Of a DNA stretch of 64,000 nt, positions 45,878-55,006 are shown in pieces. Made by a program: the position numbers and the translations under genes. Every line of letters starts with the position of its first letter. The stretch's first letter is position 1. A model generated the notes under the pieces. It was not told where the DNA came from and did not search any database. It was given only the letters and a program-made list of their open reading frames with translations. Source of the stretch: Acidobacteriota bacterium (GTDB taxonomy: Bacteria > Acidobacteriota > Blastocatellia > UBA7656); NCBI GenBank assembly GCA_016201275.1, contig JACQDB010000122.1, forward strand, positions 22,822 through 86,821, read 5' to 3'.

Positions 45878-47248
45878 TCACTCGTCTGCGGTGACAATTT
45901 GTCCCACGTTGGTTGATAACATAATTCCTTCTTCAAGCTCTTCTTCAATAATTTCTTCGATCACCGAACTGTGCAAAATCCTTGCCGCCCTCGCGTCATC
46001 GAATTCGTTTTCCCAACGCGCCACCACGATGGTCGCCACGCCGTTGCCAATTAAATTGGTGATGGCGCGGGCTTCCGACATAAAGCGGTCTATGCCGAGC
46101 AACAGCGTCAGACCGGCGACCGGAATGTTGCCGGTGGACGACAGCGTTGCCGCCAAGGTGATGAAGCCGCCGCCGGTGACTGCCGCTGCGCCTTTTGAAG
46201 TCAGTAGCAGCACCGCCAGAATGCCCAACTCCTGCCCCAGCGTTAGCGGCGTGTTGGTCGCCTGCGCGACAAAGAGCGCCGCGATGGTCAAATAAATCGA
46301 AGTGCCATCGAGGTTGAAGGAATAACCCGAAGGCACCACCAAGCCGACGACCGATTTAGTACAGCCCAGTTTTTCCAATTTCATCATCAGGCGCGGCAAC
46401 GCCGATTCCGATGACGAGGTTCCCAACACAATCAAAATCTCTTCGCGTATGTAGCGCAGAAATTGCCACAGACTGAAATGATTGAGGCGCGCAATCAAGC
46501 CAAGTACGACAAAAATAAAAATGAAACAGGTGAGATAAACGCACAGCATCACTTTCATCAACGGCAGCAAGGTAGCGATGCCGTATTTGCCTATGGTGAA
46601 GGCCATCGCGCCAAACGCGCCAAGCGGTGCGGCCTTCATGATGATAGCGATGATGCCGAAAAAGACCTTGCTCAATTGCTCCGTCAGATTCAAGACCGGT
46701 TGTTTCCATTGGCCTAACTTCGAGAGCGCCAGGCCGAAGAGAATGGCGAGAAGCAGCACCTGTAAAATCTCGCCTTGCGCGAAGGCTCCGGCGAAGGTGT
46801 CGGGGATGATGTGCAACAGGAAGTCCGCCGTGCTTTGCGATTGCGCCGAGGTTGCGTATGATTCTACGGCTTTCAGGTCGAGCGTCGTAGCATCGGCGTT
46901 GATGCCTGTGCCGGGGTGAAAAAATTTTACTACGACCAAGCCGATGATGAGCGCCAACGTCGTCACCCCTTCAAAATAGAGCAGTGATTTCAAGCCCACG
47001 CGCCCCAACTTTTTCATATCGCCGATGGTGGCGATGCCGACCACGACGGTTAAAAAAATGATCGGCGCAATCAGCATCTTGATGAGCTTGATAAAACCAT
47101 CGCCGAGCGGTTTCATCCGTGCGCCGGTGGTCGGCAAGAAATAGCCCAGCGCTGCGCCGATGAATATGGCGATCAGCACTTGAACATAAAGATGCTGATA
47201 AAATTTTTTCGCCTTGTCTGGCGCGTTGATGAGGTCGTCTGGATTCAT
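45878..47248 (-). CDS. Dicarboxylate/amino acid:cation symporter (DAACS)
   Basis: A 456-residue GltP/DctA-family carrier from ATG at 47248 ([24 protein letters not shown]); upstream in-frame codons enter repeat-flanked DNA. The re-entrant serine-rich loop [19 protein letters not shown] and the binding motif [18 protein letters not shown] are intact. It imports C4-dicarboxylates or acidic amino acids with Na+ or H+. It is 21 nt upstream of the CoA-transferase gene, suggesting one transcript with it and the MFS gene. Confidence 0.92.
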   Translation of the reverse strand: MNPDDLINAPDKAKKFYQHLYVQVLIAIFIGAALGYFLPTTGARMKPLGDGFIKLIKMLIAPIIFLTVVVGIATIGDMKKLGRVGLKSLLYFEGVTTLALIIGLVVVKFFHPGTGINADATTLDLKAVESYATSAQSQSTADFLLHIIPDTFAGAFAQGEILQVLLLAILFGLALSKLGQWKQPVLNLTEQLSKVFFGIIAIIMKAAPLGAFGAMAFTIGKYGIATLLPLMKVMLCVYLTCFIFIFVVLGLIARLNHFSLWQFLRYIREEILIVLGTSSSESALPRLMMKLEKLGCTKSVVGLVVPSGYSFNLDGTSIYLTIAALFVAQATNTPLTLGQELGILAVLLLTSKGAAAVTGGGFITLAATLSSTGNIPVAGLTLLLGIDRFMSEARAITNLIGNGVATIVVARWENEFDDARAARILHSSVIEEIIEEELEEGIMLSTNVGQIVTADE

Positions 47249-48096
47249 AGTCTGCCCACGGCTACTGATGGTGTTTTGCTGCTCGGCGCTATCATGCCGG
47301 ACCTTATTCTGCTGGTCTGGCGTGAAGGTGATTGCTGCCGACCGCCACTTCGTTGCGCGCCCAGCCGCCAAGCTTCGCAAAGCGGTCTTCATCGGAATGC
47401 AGATGAACGTGATGGAAGCAAATGCCAGCGTGGGCGATGTCCTGCGCGACTTCTGTGTCGCGGCTAATTTGACTATAGTGACCGACCGGTCGGCAAGTCG
47501 TTTGCCGATAATCTGAATATTTTTGTGCAAAGAAAAAAGTAGTGCTAAACAAGTATTGCTCGACCGGCAACCAACTGCGCCGGTTTAGTTCCGTAGGCGC
47601 GACCTATGGTTTAGCGCCGTCGCAGCGACCTGTCTATAGAAGGTAGCGAATACCAAATTCCTTAGCGCCGTAGGAGCGGCCCCGAATTGCTGCGCCAGCC
47701 GAGGTCGCTGCTACGAAGCTAGAGAACTTCGCGTACTCAATATCTATAGACAGGTCGCTGCGACGGCGCTAGAGAAATTCTTATGCTCAATATCTATAGA
47801 CAGGTCGCGCCTACAGCGCTACGCATAGATGCAATCGTTTCCACTTCAGCCTTGTTTGTTTAGCACTACCAGAAAAAGCTTGGCATTGATTTGGCGACTT
47901 GGCGCGACATCGGTTGTGGGTCTCATCAATCGGCGGTCGCACGCCAAGCCACCAAATCGCCAAAGTCCGAGACCTTTTTTCCCCCGCCGCAAATCTCCAA
48001 CGCGACTGGCTGTTTTTTCAGGCCGACCACCTCAGTTGATGCGTATTGCAGCCGTGTGTTAGGTTTTCAGTTTCGGATCAAGGCGCATTTGCAATT
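47249..48096. other. Long intergenic region before hisZ
   Basis: 850 bases without a supported gene. It holds a 329-bp inverted-repeat element (47540-47868) and the promoter region of the histidine operon. The in-frame upstream extension of the symporter frame (to 47530) has no ribosome site. Confidence 0.5.
47540..47868. mobile_element. MITE-like element with TAGTGC ends, carrying TATAGACAGGTCGC repeats
   Basis: TAGTGCTAAACAAG at left and GTTTAGCACTA at right, TA at both edges. Inside are three or more copies of an ATCTATAGACAGGTCGC unit with GCGCTA tails in both orientations (for example 47620-47640, 47738-47770, 47790-47820). The ends match the shorter element at 59495-59562. Confidence 0.7.
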
Positions 48097-49209
48097 ATGT
48101 CATCATCGCTTTCTAAAATTCCGCCGGGCGTGCAATACATCTTCGACGCCGATGCGCGGCTTCGAAGATGGATCGAACGCGAAGCTATGACGATCTTCGA
48201 TGGCTGGTCGTATGCGGAAATCATTCTGCCGATCTTCGACTACGCCGACCTCTTCGCTTTGGGCATGGGCAAAGAGCAAGCCGAGATGACCTATCGCTTC
48301 ACCGGGCGCGATGGCAAATTATTAGCGCTGCGCCCGGACATGACTTCACTGGTCGCCCGCACCATCGCCACGCGCTTTCGTCAGTCGTCGCGTCCCATAC
48401 GGTTGTCGTATTCGGGCGAGGTCTTTCGCTGGGACGAACCACGCGGCGGACGGCAATACGAGTTTCATCAAATCGGCCTAGAACACATAGGCTCAGACCG
48501 CCTGGAAGCCGACACCGAAGCCTTGGTCATCGTCATAGAGCTATTGCAGAAACTCCAACTCGAAGGCTTTACTATCACTTTGAGTCACGTAGATTTTTTC
48601 ACCGGCATCGTCGAAAACCTTAAACTTGATGCAGCCAATCGTCAGCATCTGCGCGATATGGTTGACCGCAAACAAATCGCGCTCATCAACGAATTTCTGA
48701 AACCGTTTACGGACGCAGCCGACCGCGCCGCCTTTTGTAAACTCTCGACGTTGGCGGGCAAACGCGACATTCTTACCGCAGCCCGCCAATTGGTGACCAA
48801 TGAAAAATCGGTAGCGGCGCTTGATGATTTGGAGCGCGTTTATGCCATCGCCGAAGAGTTAGAGTTGGACGCGCACATTGATATAGATTTGGGCGACGTA
48901 GGCGGCCTAGATTATTACACGGGCTTGACCTTCAAGATTTACGCGCCGGGTTTGGGCGCAGCTTTAGGGCGCGGCGGCAGATACGACCGCTTGTTGGAAA
49001 ACTTCGGCGCAGCGGAACCCGCCGTGGGTTTTTCGCTGTGTCTGGATTGGCTGGCGCAATTGCTCGCGCCAAAATTGAAAGAGGCTATCGAGGCACAAAT
49101 CGAAGCAGCCGTGACCTTGAAGACCGATGGCGATGTCGCCGCCGCTTTCCAAGAGGCGACGCGCTTGCGCCGCGACGGACGCAAGGTGCGGATGGCTGGC
49201 GGGGAATGA
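48097..49209 (+). CDS. hisZ: ATP phosphoribosyltransferase regulatory subunit HisZ, tail probably frameshifted
   Basis: A 370-residue paralogue of histidyl-tRNA synthetase that activates short HisG. Class II motifs remain: LFALGMGKEQAEMTYRFTGRDGKLLALRPDMTSLVAR, GEVFRWDEPRGGRQYEFHQIGLEHIG, DVGGLDYYTGLTFKIY and LGRGGRYDRLL. The frame ends in RMAGGE-stop at a GGGG run (49201-49204). Dropping one G continues as GNEILCVLATIAESEMYRVIGALSLDKVDEAL to 49309, which looks like the true end. So this is either a real truncation or a homopolymer error. First gene of the histidine operon. Confidence 0.9.
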   Translation: MSSSLSKIPPGVQYIFDADARLRRWIEREAMTIFDGWSYAEIILPIFDYADLFALGMGKEQAEMTYRFTGRDGKLLALRPDMTSLVARTIATRFRQSSRPIRLSYSGEVFRWDEPRGGRQYEFHQIGLEHIGSDRLEADTEALVIVIELLQKLQLEGFTITLSHVDFFTGIVENLKLDAANRQHLRDMVDRKQIALINEFLKPFTDAADRAAFCKLSTLAGKRDILTAARQLVTNEKSVAALDDLERVYAIAEELELDAHIDIDLGDVGGLDYYTGLTFKIYAPGLGAALGRGGRYDRLLENFGAAEPAVGFSLCLDWLAQLLAPKLKEAIEAQIEAAVTLKTDGDVAAAFQEATRLRRDGRKVRMAGGE

Positions 49210-49345
49210 AATTCTGTGCGTACTTGCAACGATTGCGGAAAGCGAGATGTACCGAGTAATCGGCGCGCTGTCGTTGGACAAAGTTGATGAGGCTTTGCGC
49301 CACACCTAAATTTGTGAACAAGATTTTGTAACCAACCGAAGCCCA

Positions 49346-49984
49346 ATGAACCAACTGACTATCGCATTAGCCAAAGGACGTTTGCAGGATGTAGCGCTCG
49401 AATACTTGTCGCGGGTCGGCATCGTGGTGTCGGATGCGGCATTGGCGTCGCGCAAGTTGCTGGTTGAAGACGATGGCGGGCGCTACAGCTTTCTGTTCGT
49501 CAAGCCTGCCGATGTGCCGGTTTATGTGGAATACGGCGTGGCGGACGCCGGGATTTGCGGACGCGATGTGTTGATGGAATCGCAGGCCGATGTTCACGAG
49601 CCTCTGGATTTAGGCTTTGGCGCGTGCCGCTTGGTGGTGGCAGGGAAAGTCGAGACCGCCGAGCGCGGCTATAATTTGTTGACCACGGCTCGCGTTGCGA
49701 CGAAGTACCCGCGCATCGCTGCGGACTATTTTCAACAGCGTGGCGTGCCGGTCGAATTGATTGCGCTGTCGGGTTCCATAGAACTCGCGCCGGTTTTAGG
49801 TCTCTCCGATCACATCGTGGATTTAGTCGAAACTGGTCGGACGTTGAAAGACAATGGCCTAGTGGTGATTGATACGATTGCCGAATCTACGGCACGGTTA
49901 ATCGTCAACCGCGCCAGCTATCACCTGAAACGGGCTACAGTAGCCGCTTTGGTGGCATTGCTCAGGCATGCCTTGCATCTGTAA
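49346..49984 (+). CDS. hisG: ATP phosphoribosyltransferase, short form
   Basis: A 212-residue HisG lacking the C-terminal regulatory domain, as expected where HisZ is present. It starts histidine synthesis by joining ATP and PRPP. Visible are LTIALAKGRLQDVALEYL, VEYGVADAGICGRDVLMES and the PRPP loop DLVETGRTLKDNGL. It lies 36 nt after the presumed true end of hisZ. Forms a hetero-octamer with HisZ. Confidence 0.94.
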   Translation: MNQLTIALAKGRLQDVALEYLSRVGIVVSDAALASRKLLVEDDGGRYSFLFVKPADVPVYVEYGVADAGICGRDVLMESQADVHEPLDLGFGACRLVVAGKVETAERGYNLLTTARVATKYPRIAADYFQQRGVPVELIALSGSIELAPVLGLSDHIVDLVETGRTLKDNGLVVIDTIAESTARLIVNRASYHLKRATVAALVALLRHALHL

Positions 49985-50064
49985 ACTCCAACTGACCGCT
50001 GTTGGTTGGCAAACTCATTCCACAAAACGAACAGCAGAACCATTCATAGATTGCCGGTGAAGCC

Positions 50065-51015
50065 ATGAACACCAAGCCGTATGATGAGGCCTACAAGTTT
50101 TTATCCGAGCAGGATGCCCAGGCGCTGCTGATTTTGCTGGGGCTGATCAAACCCGATGAAAAAATCAAAATTGAGAAGTTGCCGCTTGAACTGAGCGTGT
50201 CCACGATTCTCGCTGACCAGGCGTATCTGGTGACGACCCAACGCGGTCAGACTATCTTGCATCCCGAAGCGCAGCTTGAATGGAAAGAGGATTTGCTGAC
50301 GCGAATGCCCGATTATGATGCGCGCTATTGGATGAAGTACCGGCTGCCGATTTTCAGCTGCATATTGTTGCTGACGAAAAAAGGGGTGCCGAAAAAATTG
50401 CCGCGTTTTGCCGTCGTCAAGGCGGGTGGACTGGAGATCAAAACGCGCTTGAAAATCGTCAAAGTATGGGAGCTTTCCGCCTCGCGTGTGCTGAAGCTGA
50501 AGCGTCCCTTTCTGCTGCCTTACGTCGCCTTGATGCAGGGCGGCAAAGCGGAATTGGAGCACAGCGCCCGGTTGCTGCGCGAGGTGAAAGATGAACGCCA
50601 ACGCCTGGAAATCGGCATACACTTTTTGACGCTGGGCGGTTTGCGCTATAATCGTGAAAACTTGTTAGAACTGATTGTGAGGCAAAGTATGATTCCTTTA
50701 GAACAATTGAAAGGCTCCAGCATCTATCAATGGATTGTCGAAGAAGGTCTCAAGGAGGGCTTGGAAAAAGGCAAACGCGAAGGCAAACGTGAAGGCAAAC
50801 GCGAAGGCAAACGCGAAGGCAAACGCGAAGGCAAACGCGAAAGCTTGGTGGAGACGTTGCTGCTGCTAATCGCCAATCGCTTTCCGCATCTCGATGTGAA
50901 GGCCGAAGTCAAAGGCATCAAAGACATCGCCCTCTTGCAACAACTCTGTGTTGAGGTGATGAAGGCGCGCAGCGCGAAAGCCTTGAAGGCGCGGCTTTCG
51001 GAAGCGCAAAAATAA
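50065..51015 (+). CDS. Rpn/PD-(D/E)XK-like protein with GKRE repeats
   Basis: A 316-residue protein of the Rpn/DUF4351-like group: N-domain with a nuclease-like core (ILADQAYLVTTQRGQTILHPEAQLEWKEDLLTR, giving D...E-x-Q), then a helical part and six copies of a 12-bp repeat coding GKRE (50769-50846) in front of a basic C-terminal segment. Repeat number is likely variable. Families of this kind are often counted with transposases or mobile nucleases. It sits between hisG and hisD and has no obvious role in histidine synthesis, so probably a passenger. Confidence 0.75.
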   Translation: MNTKPYDEAYKFLSEQDAQALLILLGLIKPDEKIKIEKLPLELSVSTILADQAYLVTTQRGQTILHPEAQLEWKEDLLTRMPDYDARYWMKYRLPIFSCILLLTKKGVPKKLPRFAVVKAGGLEIKTRLKIVKVWELSASRVLKLKRPFLLPYVALMQGGKAELEHSARLLREVKDERQRLEIGIHFLTLGGLRYNRENLLELIVRQSMIPLEQLKGSSIYQWIVEEGLKEGLEKGKREGKREGKREGKREGKREGKRESLVETLLLLIANRFPHLDVKAEVKGIKDIALLQQLCVEVMKARSAKALKARLSEAQK

Positions 51016-51155
51016 TCGCCGATTTATGGCAGCAAAATCATGGCGCGAGTTTGACGAATCGGTTTTTCGGCGCGGACATGGAGTTCTGCTTGAACTCGAT
51101 AACCCGCGCCTTTGGCTTTTGCGAAGCCGCTTTTCCTCATTACAATGCAAAGCAC

Positions 51156-53597
51156 ATGGAAATCATCAACTACAAATCCCGTAGTAGAAACGCGGCGCTG
51201 GAACGCATTCAATCGCGCTCTCTGCAAATGAATCCCGAACTGGTAGCGCGAGTCAGCGAAATCGTTGACGGCGTGCGCGCCGGGGGCGATGAAGCGTTGC
51301 TTCATTACACTGAAAAATTCGATGGCGTCAGACTTTCGCTGGCGACGATTCGCGTTGAAGCGGACTTCATTCAACAGGCCGCCGCCCAGGCCGAACCACA
51401 AACCGTCGCGGCGTTTCAACAGGCGATTGCCAACGTCAAAACTTTTCACGCACAGCAGCAAGAACACGACTGGCACATCCACACAGCGGAGGGGGCAAGG
51501 TTGGGGCAACGCATCTTGCCGGTCGCTGCCGCAGGGCTTTATGTTCCCGGCGGTCGCGCTGCCTATCCTTCTTCGATAGTGATGAACGCCGTCCCCGCGC
51601 AGGTCGCAGGCGTGCCGCGCCTCGTGGTGGCGACGCCGCCGCATACGCTGGAACAAAATCCCAACGTCGCTGCCGTGCTTGCCGAACTCGGCATCACGGA
51701 AATTTATCGCATAGGCGGCGCGCAGGCCATCGCCGCTCTAGCCTTTGGCACCGAGACGATTCCTCGCGTGGATAAAATTGTTGGCCCCGGCAATATCTAT
51801 GTTGCCATCGCCAAGAAACTGGTTTACGGCGCGGTCGGCATTGACGCCATCGCCGGTCCCAGCGAAGTCGTAGTGTTAGCCGACGACTTCGCCAATCCGC
51901 AATTCGTCGCCGCAGATTTATTGGCGCAGGCCGAACACGACGAAGCCGCTTCGGCGATTTGTATCACCACCAGCACCAAGCTGGCGCAAGCCGTGGCGCA
52001 TGAAGTCGCGGCGCAACTCGCGCAACTCGAACGCCGAGAGATTGCCGTCGCATCAATCAAAAACTACGGCGCGATTTTCATTGTCGAATCAATCGAAGCA
52101 GGTTGCGAGTTGGTCAATAAACTCGCGCCGGAACATCTGGAATTGATGACCGCCGACAACGAACGCACTGCCGCGTTGATTGATAATGCTGGTGCGATTT
52201 TCTTCGGCGACTGGTCTTCGGAACCGGTCGGGGATTACTTCGCGGGACCCAATCATGTGTTGCCCACCGCTGGCACGGCGCGCTTTTCGTCGCCGCTCGG
52301 CGTCTATGATTTTCTCAAGCGCCAATCCATCATCCACTACACGCAGGCGGCGCTTGAGAAAAACGCCGCAGCGATTACCGCGATGGCCGACGCCGAAGGT
52401 TTGACGGCGCACCGGCAGGCAATCGTGCAACGCCTTGAAGACGCAGCACGGCGAAAGGGAGAAGGGGAGAAAGGGAGAGGGGGAGAAGAGGCAACGGCAA
52501 GGCAAGCAAAAACTACGGGCTATGGGCTACGGGCTACGGACTATTTGATGAAGGTTAAAGACGCTGTGCGCGCTATCAACGCCTACACGCTTGCGCCGTA
52601 TCGAGCGAGCATCAAGATTAATCAAAACGAAAATCCCTTTGATATGCCCGAAGCGATTAAGCAGGAAGTCGAAGCGCGTTTAGCTAATCGCGCCTGGTCG
52701 CGCTATCCCGATTTCGTGCCTACGGAATTGCTCGAAAAACTTGCGAAGCACGCCGGATGGAAACCCGCAGGCACGCTTGCCGGAAACGGCTCGAATGAAT
52801 TAATCCAGGCGACCTTGATGGTCACGGTAGGGCAGGGCGCACGCGTGTTGATACCGGAGCCGACCTTTACGCTCTATCGTCAGATCGTCACGGTGATGGG
52901 CGGCGCAGTCATCAGCGTACCGTTGACCGCTGCTTTACAGTTCGACATTGATGCGATTGAACAGGCGTCGCACCAGGCGGACGTGATGATTCTGTGTTCG
53001 CCGAATAATCCGACGGGCAGCCGCGTTGATGAAGCGGACTTGATTTATCTGGCGCAAAACTTCGATGGCATCATAGTGGTTGACGAAGCTTATCAGGAAT
53101 TTTCGGGCCGAACGGTTGTGCCGTTGTTGAACGAATTGCCCAATCTGATTGTGCTGCGGACGTTTTCAAAAGCGATGGCGATGGCGGGTTTGCGCGTAGG
53201 CTATTTTCTGTCGTCGCCGGAAATCACCCGCGAAGTTCACAAAGCGACGTTGCCTTATAACTTGAATGTGTTTTCGGCGATGGCCGCCGAAGTCGCTTGT
53301 GAAAAGTACGAGTTGATTCAACCGACGGTTGATAAAATCATCAGCGAACGCGAGCGCCTGTTTATTGAGTTGCAAAAAATTGATGGCCTAGAGGTCGTGC
53401 CATCACACGCCAATTTCATGTTGGCGAAAACGCCTCTGAAGCCGAAAGCGCTTTTCGAGAAATTGCTGGAGCGCGATATACTGGTGCGCGATGTGAGCAA
53501 GTACCCTATGCTTGCCGAGTACGTGCGAATTTCCGTAGGCTCGCCCACAGAGAACGACAAGTTGATTGCCGCGCTCAAGGAAGTGTTAGGCGTGTGA
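51156..53597 (+). CDS. hisD-hisC: Fused histidinol dehydrogenase / histidinol-phosphate aminotransferase
   Basis: An 813-residue frame holding two enzymes. Residues 1-~431 are HisD (YVPGGRAAYPSSIVMNAVPAQVAG, AGPSEVVVLADDFANPQFVAADLLAQAEHD, APEHLELM, SEPVGDYFAGPNHVLPT), residues ~465-813 are HisC (IKINQNENPF, CSPNNPTGSR, VVDEAYQEF, PLP lysine at ~671 in FSKAMAMAGLRVGYF). The 33-residue linker RRKGEGEKGRGGEEATARQA... is coded by purine-rich and CTACGGGCTA repeats (52450-52547) with no stop. HisC could also start alone at ATG 52548, but there is no ribosome site. HisD makes histidine from histidinol; HisC transaminates imidazole-acetol phosphate. Confidence 0.92.
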   Translation: MEIINYKSRSRNAALERIQSRSLQMNPELVARVSEIVDGVRAGGDEALLHYTEKFDGVRLSLATIRVEADFIQQAAAQAEPQTVAAFQQAIANVKTFHAQQQEHDWHIHTAEGARLGQRILPVAAAGLYVPGGRAAYPSSIVMNAVPAQVAGVPRLVVATPPHTLEQNPNVAAVLAELGITEIYRIGGAQAIAALAFGTETIPRVDKIVGPGNIYVAIAKKLVYGAVGIDAIAGPSEVVVLADDFANPQFVAADLLAQAEHDEAASAICITTSTKLAQAVAHEVAAQLAQLERREIAVASIKNYGAIFIVESIEAGCELVNKLAPEHLELMTADNERTAALIDNAGAIFFGDWSSEPVGDYFAGPNHVLPTAGTARFSSPLGVYDFLKRQSIIHYTQAALEKNAAAITAMADAEGLTAHRQAIVQRLEDAARRKGEGEKGRGGEEATARQAKTTGYGLRATDYLMKVKDAVRAINAYTLAPYRASIKINQNENPFDMPEAIKQEVEARLANRAWSRYPDFVPTELLEKLAKHAGWKPAGTLAGNGSNELIQATLMVTVGQGARVLIPEPTFTLYRQIVTVMGGAVISVPLTAALQFDIDAIEQASHQADVMILCSPNNPTGSRVDEADLIYLAQNFDGIIVVDEAYQEFSGRTVVPLLNELPNLIVLRTFSKAMAMAGLRVGYFLSSPEITREVHKATLPYNLNVFSAMAAEVACEKYELIQPTVDKIISERERLFIELQKIDGLEVVPSHANFMLAKTPLKPKALFEKLLERDILVRDVSKYPMLAEYVRISVGSPTENDKLIAALKEVLGV
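52450..52547. repeat. Repeat-derived linker joining hisD and hisC
   Basis: Tandem GGGAGAAGG/GGGAGAAAG units (52455-52488) and CTACGGGCTATGGG units (52513-52543). The first type recurs in the hisF insertion (57385-57421), the second resembles the TAGTCCGTAG repeat at 28603. Confidence 0.8.
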
Positions 53598-53607
53598 GAG
53601 TTGATCG

Positions 53608-53809
53608 GTGAAAGAAGAACGACTTTTTTGATCTAACCCTGAATCAATGGGGACGGGTAATCTACAATGGGCGGTTCAGTGAATGGGAAGGCGGCTGGTG
53701 GTACAAAAAGACTATTCTCAACATAGGATTGTTTGAGAATCCCATTGCAACGGTTTTTGTAGAGACTGCTCCCGTCGTCGTACTGGATAAGATGGCTAAA
53801 CTATATTGA
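53608..53809 (+). pseudogene. Frameshifted small ORF between hisC and protease-like gene
   Basis: GTG at 53608 reads KEERLF and stops after a run of six T (53624-53629). With five T it would continue as DLTLNQWGRVIYNGRFSEWEGGWWYKKTILNIGLFENPIATVFVETAPVVVLDKMAKLY to TGA at 53807-53809. The downstream part looks protein-like but I recognise no family. Either a broken gene or a homopolymer error. Confidence 0.55.
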
Positions 53810-53951
53810 GCCTGCACACCTCTACCAATGGCATCCACCCGAATCTGCAAAGCGCATTTTTTATGACTCCTCGAAGTGTACGGCGTGGGCGGGGCGAGGG
53901 GTACAAGAATGGAGTAGAATGAAGTGGTAGCGAAAAAAGGAGGAACAATCT

Positions 53952-54365
53952 ATGGGCGAGGTAAGAGTAAAAGCCAAACTGTCTAACTTAAATGATGAAG
54001 TGCTTGTGAAGCGTGGACAACTGACGCCAGACAAAGTGCGTAGTTATGAGGCGGATGCTTTGGTTGATACGGGAGCCGTGCGTTCTGTAATTCCTATTCA
54101 TATCGTTCAACAATTGGGTCTCACGATTTTAGACTTGCAAGTTGCCGAATATGCCGATGGCAGCAAAGATGTTGTAGGCGTCACGGAAGCGGTCAACTTC
54201 AGAATCATTGATCGGCGCACGGCTGACGAGGCCTTAGTGCTGGGTGATGAGGTTCTGATAGGTCAAACCGTATTAAAAAAAATGGATTTGCTGGTGGATT
54301 GCGCGAATCATCGTGTGATTCCCAATCCGGCGCACCCTGACCAACCTGTATCAAAGGTGAAATGA
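53952..54365 (+). CDS. Clan AA (retropepsin-like) aspartic protease
   Basis: A 137-residue protein with GGAGGAAC 7 nt before the ATG. The core ADALVDTGAVRSVIPIHIVQQLGL contains the D-T-G active-site triad near residues 38-40, and the flap region VGVTEAVNFRI follows; such single-domain proteins must dimerise to be active. The function in bacteria of this type is unclear. It overlaps hisB by 4 nt (ATGA), so translational coupling within the histidine operon is likely, though the product is no known histidine enzyme. Confidence 0.82.
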   Translation: MGEVRVKAKLSNLNDEVLVKRGQLTPDKVRSYEADALVDTGAVRSVIPIHIVQQLGLTILDLQVAEYADGSKDVVGVTEAVNFRIIDRRTADEALVLGDEVLIGQTVLKKMDLLVDCANHRVIPNPAHPDQPVSKVK

Positions 54366-54952
54366 TGAGCAGAGTTGCAGAGAAACAACGCACGACGAAA
54401 GAGACCGATGTCTTTGCACGCATCAACCTCGATGGCAGTGGACAAGCCAACATTGCCACCGGCATAGGCTTTCTGGATCATATGTTGGACCTGTTTGCTA
54501 AACACGGCTTGTTCGATCTGGAAGTGCGTTGCACGGGCGACCTGCACATAGACGACCATCATTCGGTCGAAGACATCGGCATAACTTTAGGGCAGGCGTT
54601 TGCCGAAGCCCTGGGCGATAAGCAAGGCATCGTCCGCTTTGGCGCGGCCTACGTGCCTATGGATGAAACCTTGGCACGCGCTGTCGTGGATTTGAGTGGA
54701 CGCGCTTTTGTCGTTTATCGCGTCGAAAACCCGCGCGAGCGCATCAGCGATTTAGCCGTAGAGATGGTCGAACATTTCTGGCGCTCGTTTGTCGGCGAGG
54801 TGAAATGCAATTTGCATATCGAAGTTTTTTACGGCGCGAATCAACATCACATCATCGAAGCCGTCTTCAAATCATCTGCTCGCAGCCTCGCGGAAGCGAC
54901 GCGCTTTTCTGCACGCATCACCGGCGTGATGTCAACGAAAGGAACTCTTTAG
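54362..54952 (+). CDS. hisB: Imidazoleglycerol-phosphate dehydratase
   Basis: A 196-residue monofunctional IGPD. The manganese-binding repeats GFLDHMLDLFAKHG, DLHIDDHHSVEDIGITLG, EMVEHFWRSF and YGANQHHIIEAVFKS are complete. It lacks the N-terminal phosphatase domain of the enteric HisB, so histidinol-phosphate phosphatase is encoded elsewhere. ATGATG start overlaps the preceding gene. Confidence 0.95.
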   Translation: MMSRVAEKQRTTKETDVFARINLDGSGQANIATGIGFLDHMLDLFAKHGLFDLEVRCTGDLHIDDHHSVEDIGITLGQAFAEALGDKQGIVRFGAAYVPMDETLARAVVDLSGRAFVVYRVENPRERISDLAVEMVEHFWRSFVGEVKCNLHIEVFYGANQHHIIEAVFKSSARSLAEATRFSARITGVMSTKGTL

Positions 54953-55005
54953 TTATTGGTTACGGGTTCGGATTTACCAATAACTAATAACCAATAACCA
55001 ATAAC
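54952..55005. repeat. TTATTGGTTA inverted repeat between hisB and hisH
   Basis: AGTTATTGGTTA (54952-54963) pairs with TAACCAATAACT near 54990-55004; same sequence class as 35335-35421. It lies just before the hisH ATG and can occlude its ribosome site when folded. Confidence 0.6.
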
Positions 55006-55006
55006 T

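Noticed and set aside
47249..47530. N-terminal extension of the dicarboxylate symporter
   Set aside because: The family start aligns with 47248; the extension is basic, unconserved-looking and enters repeat-flanked DNA.
50769..50846. 12-bp tandem array, possible CRISPR
   Set aside because: Units are contiguous without spacers and code GKRE in a reading frame.
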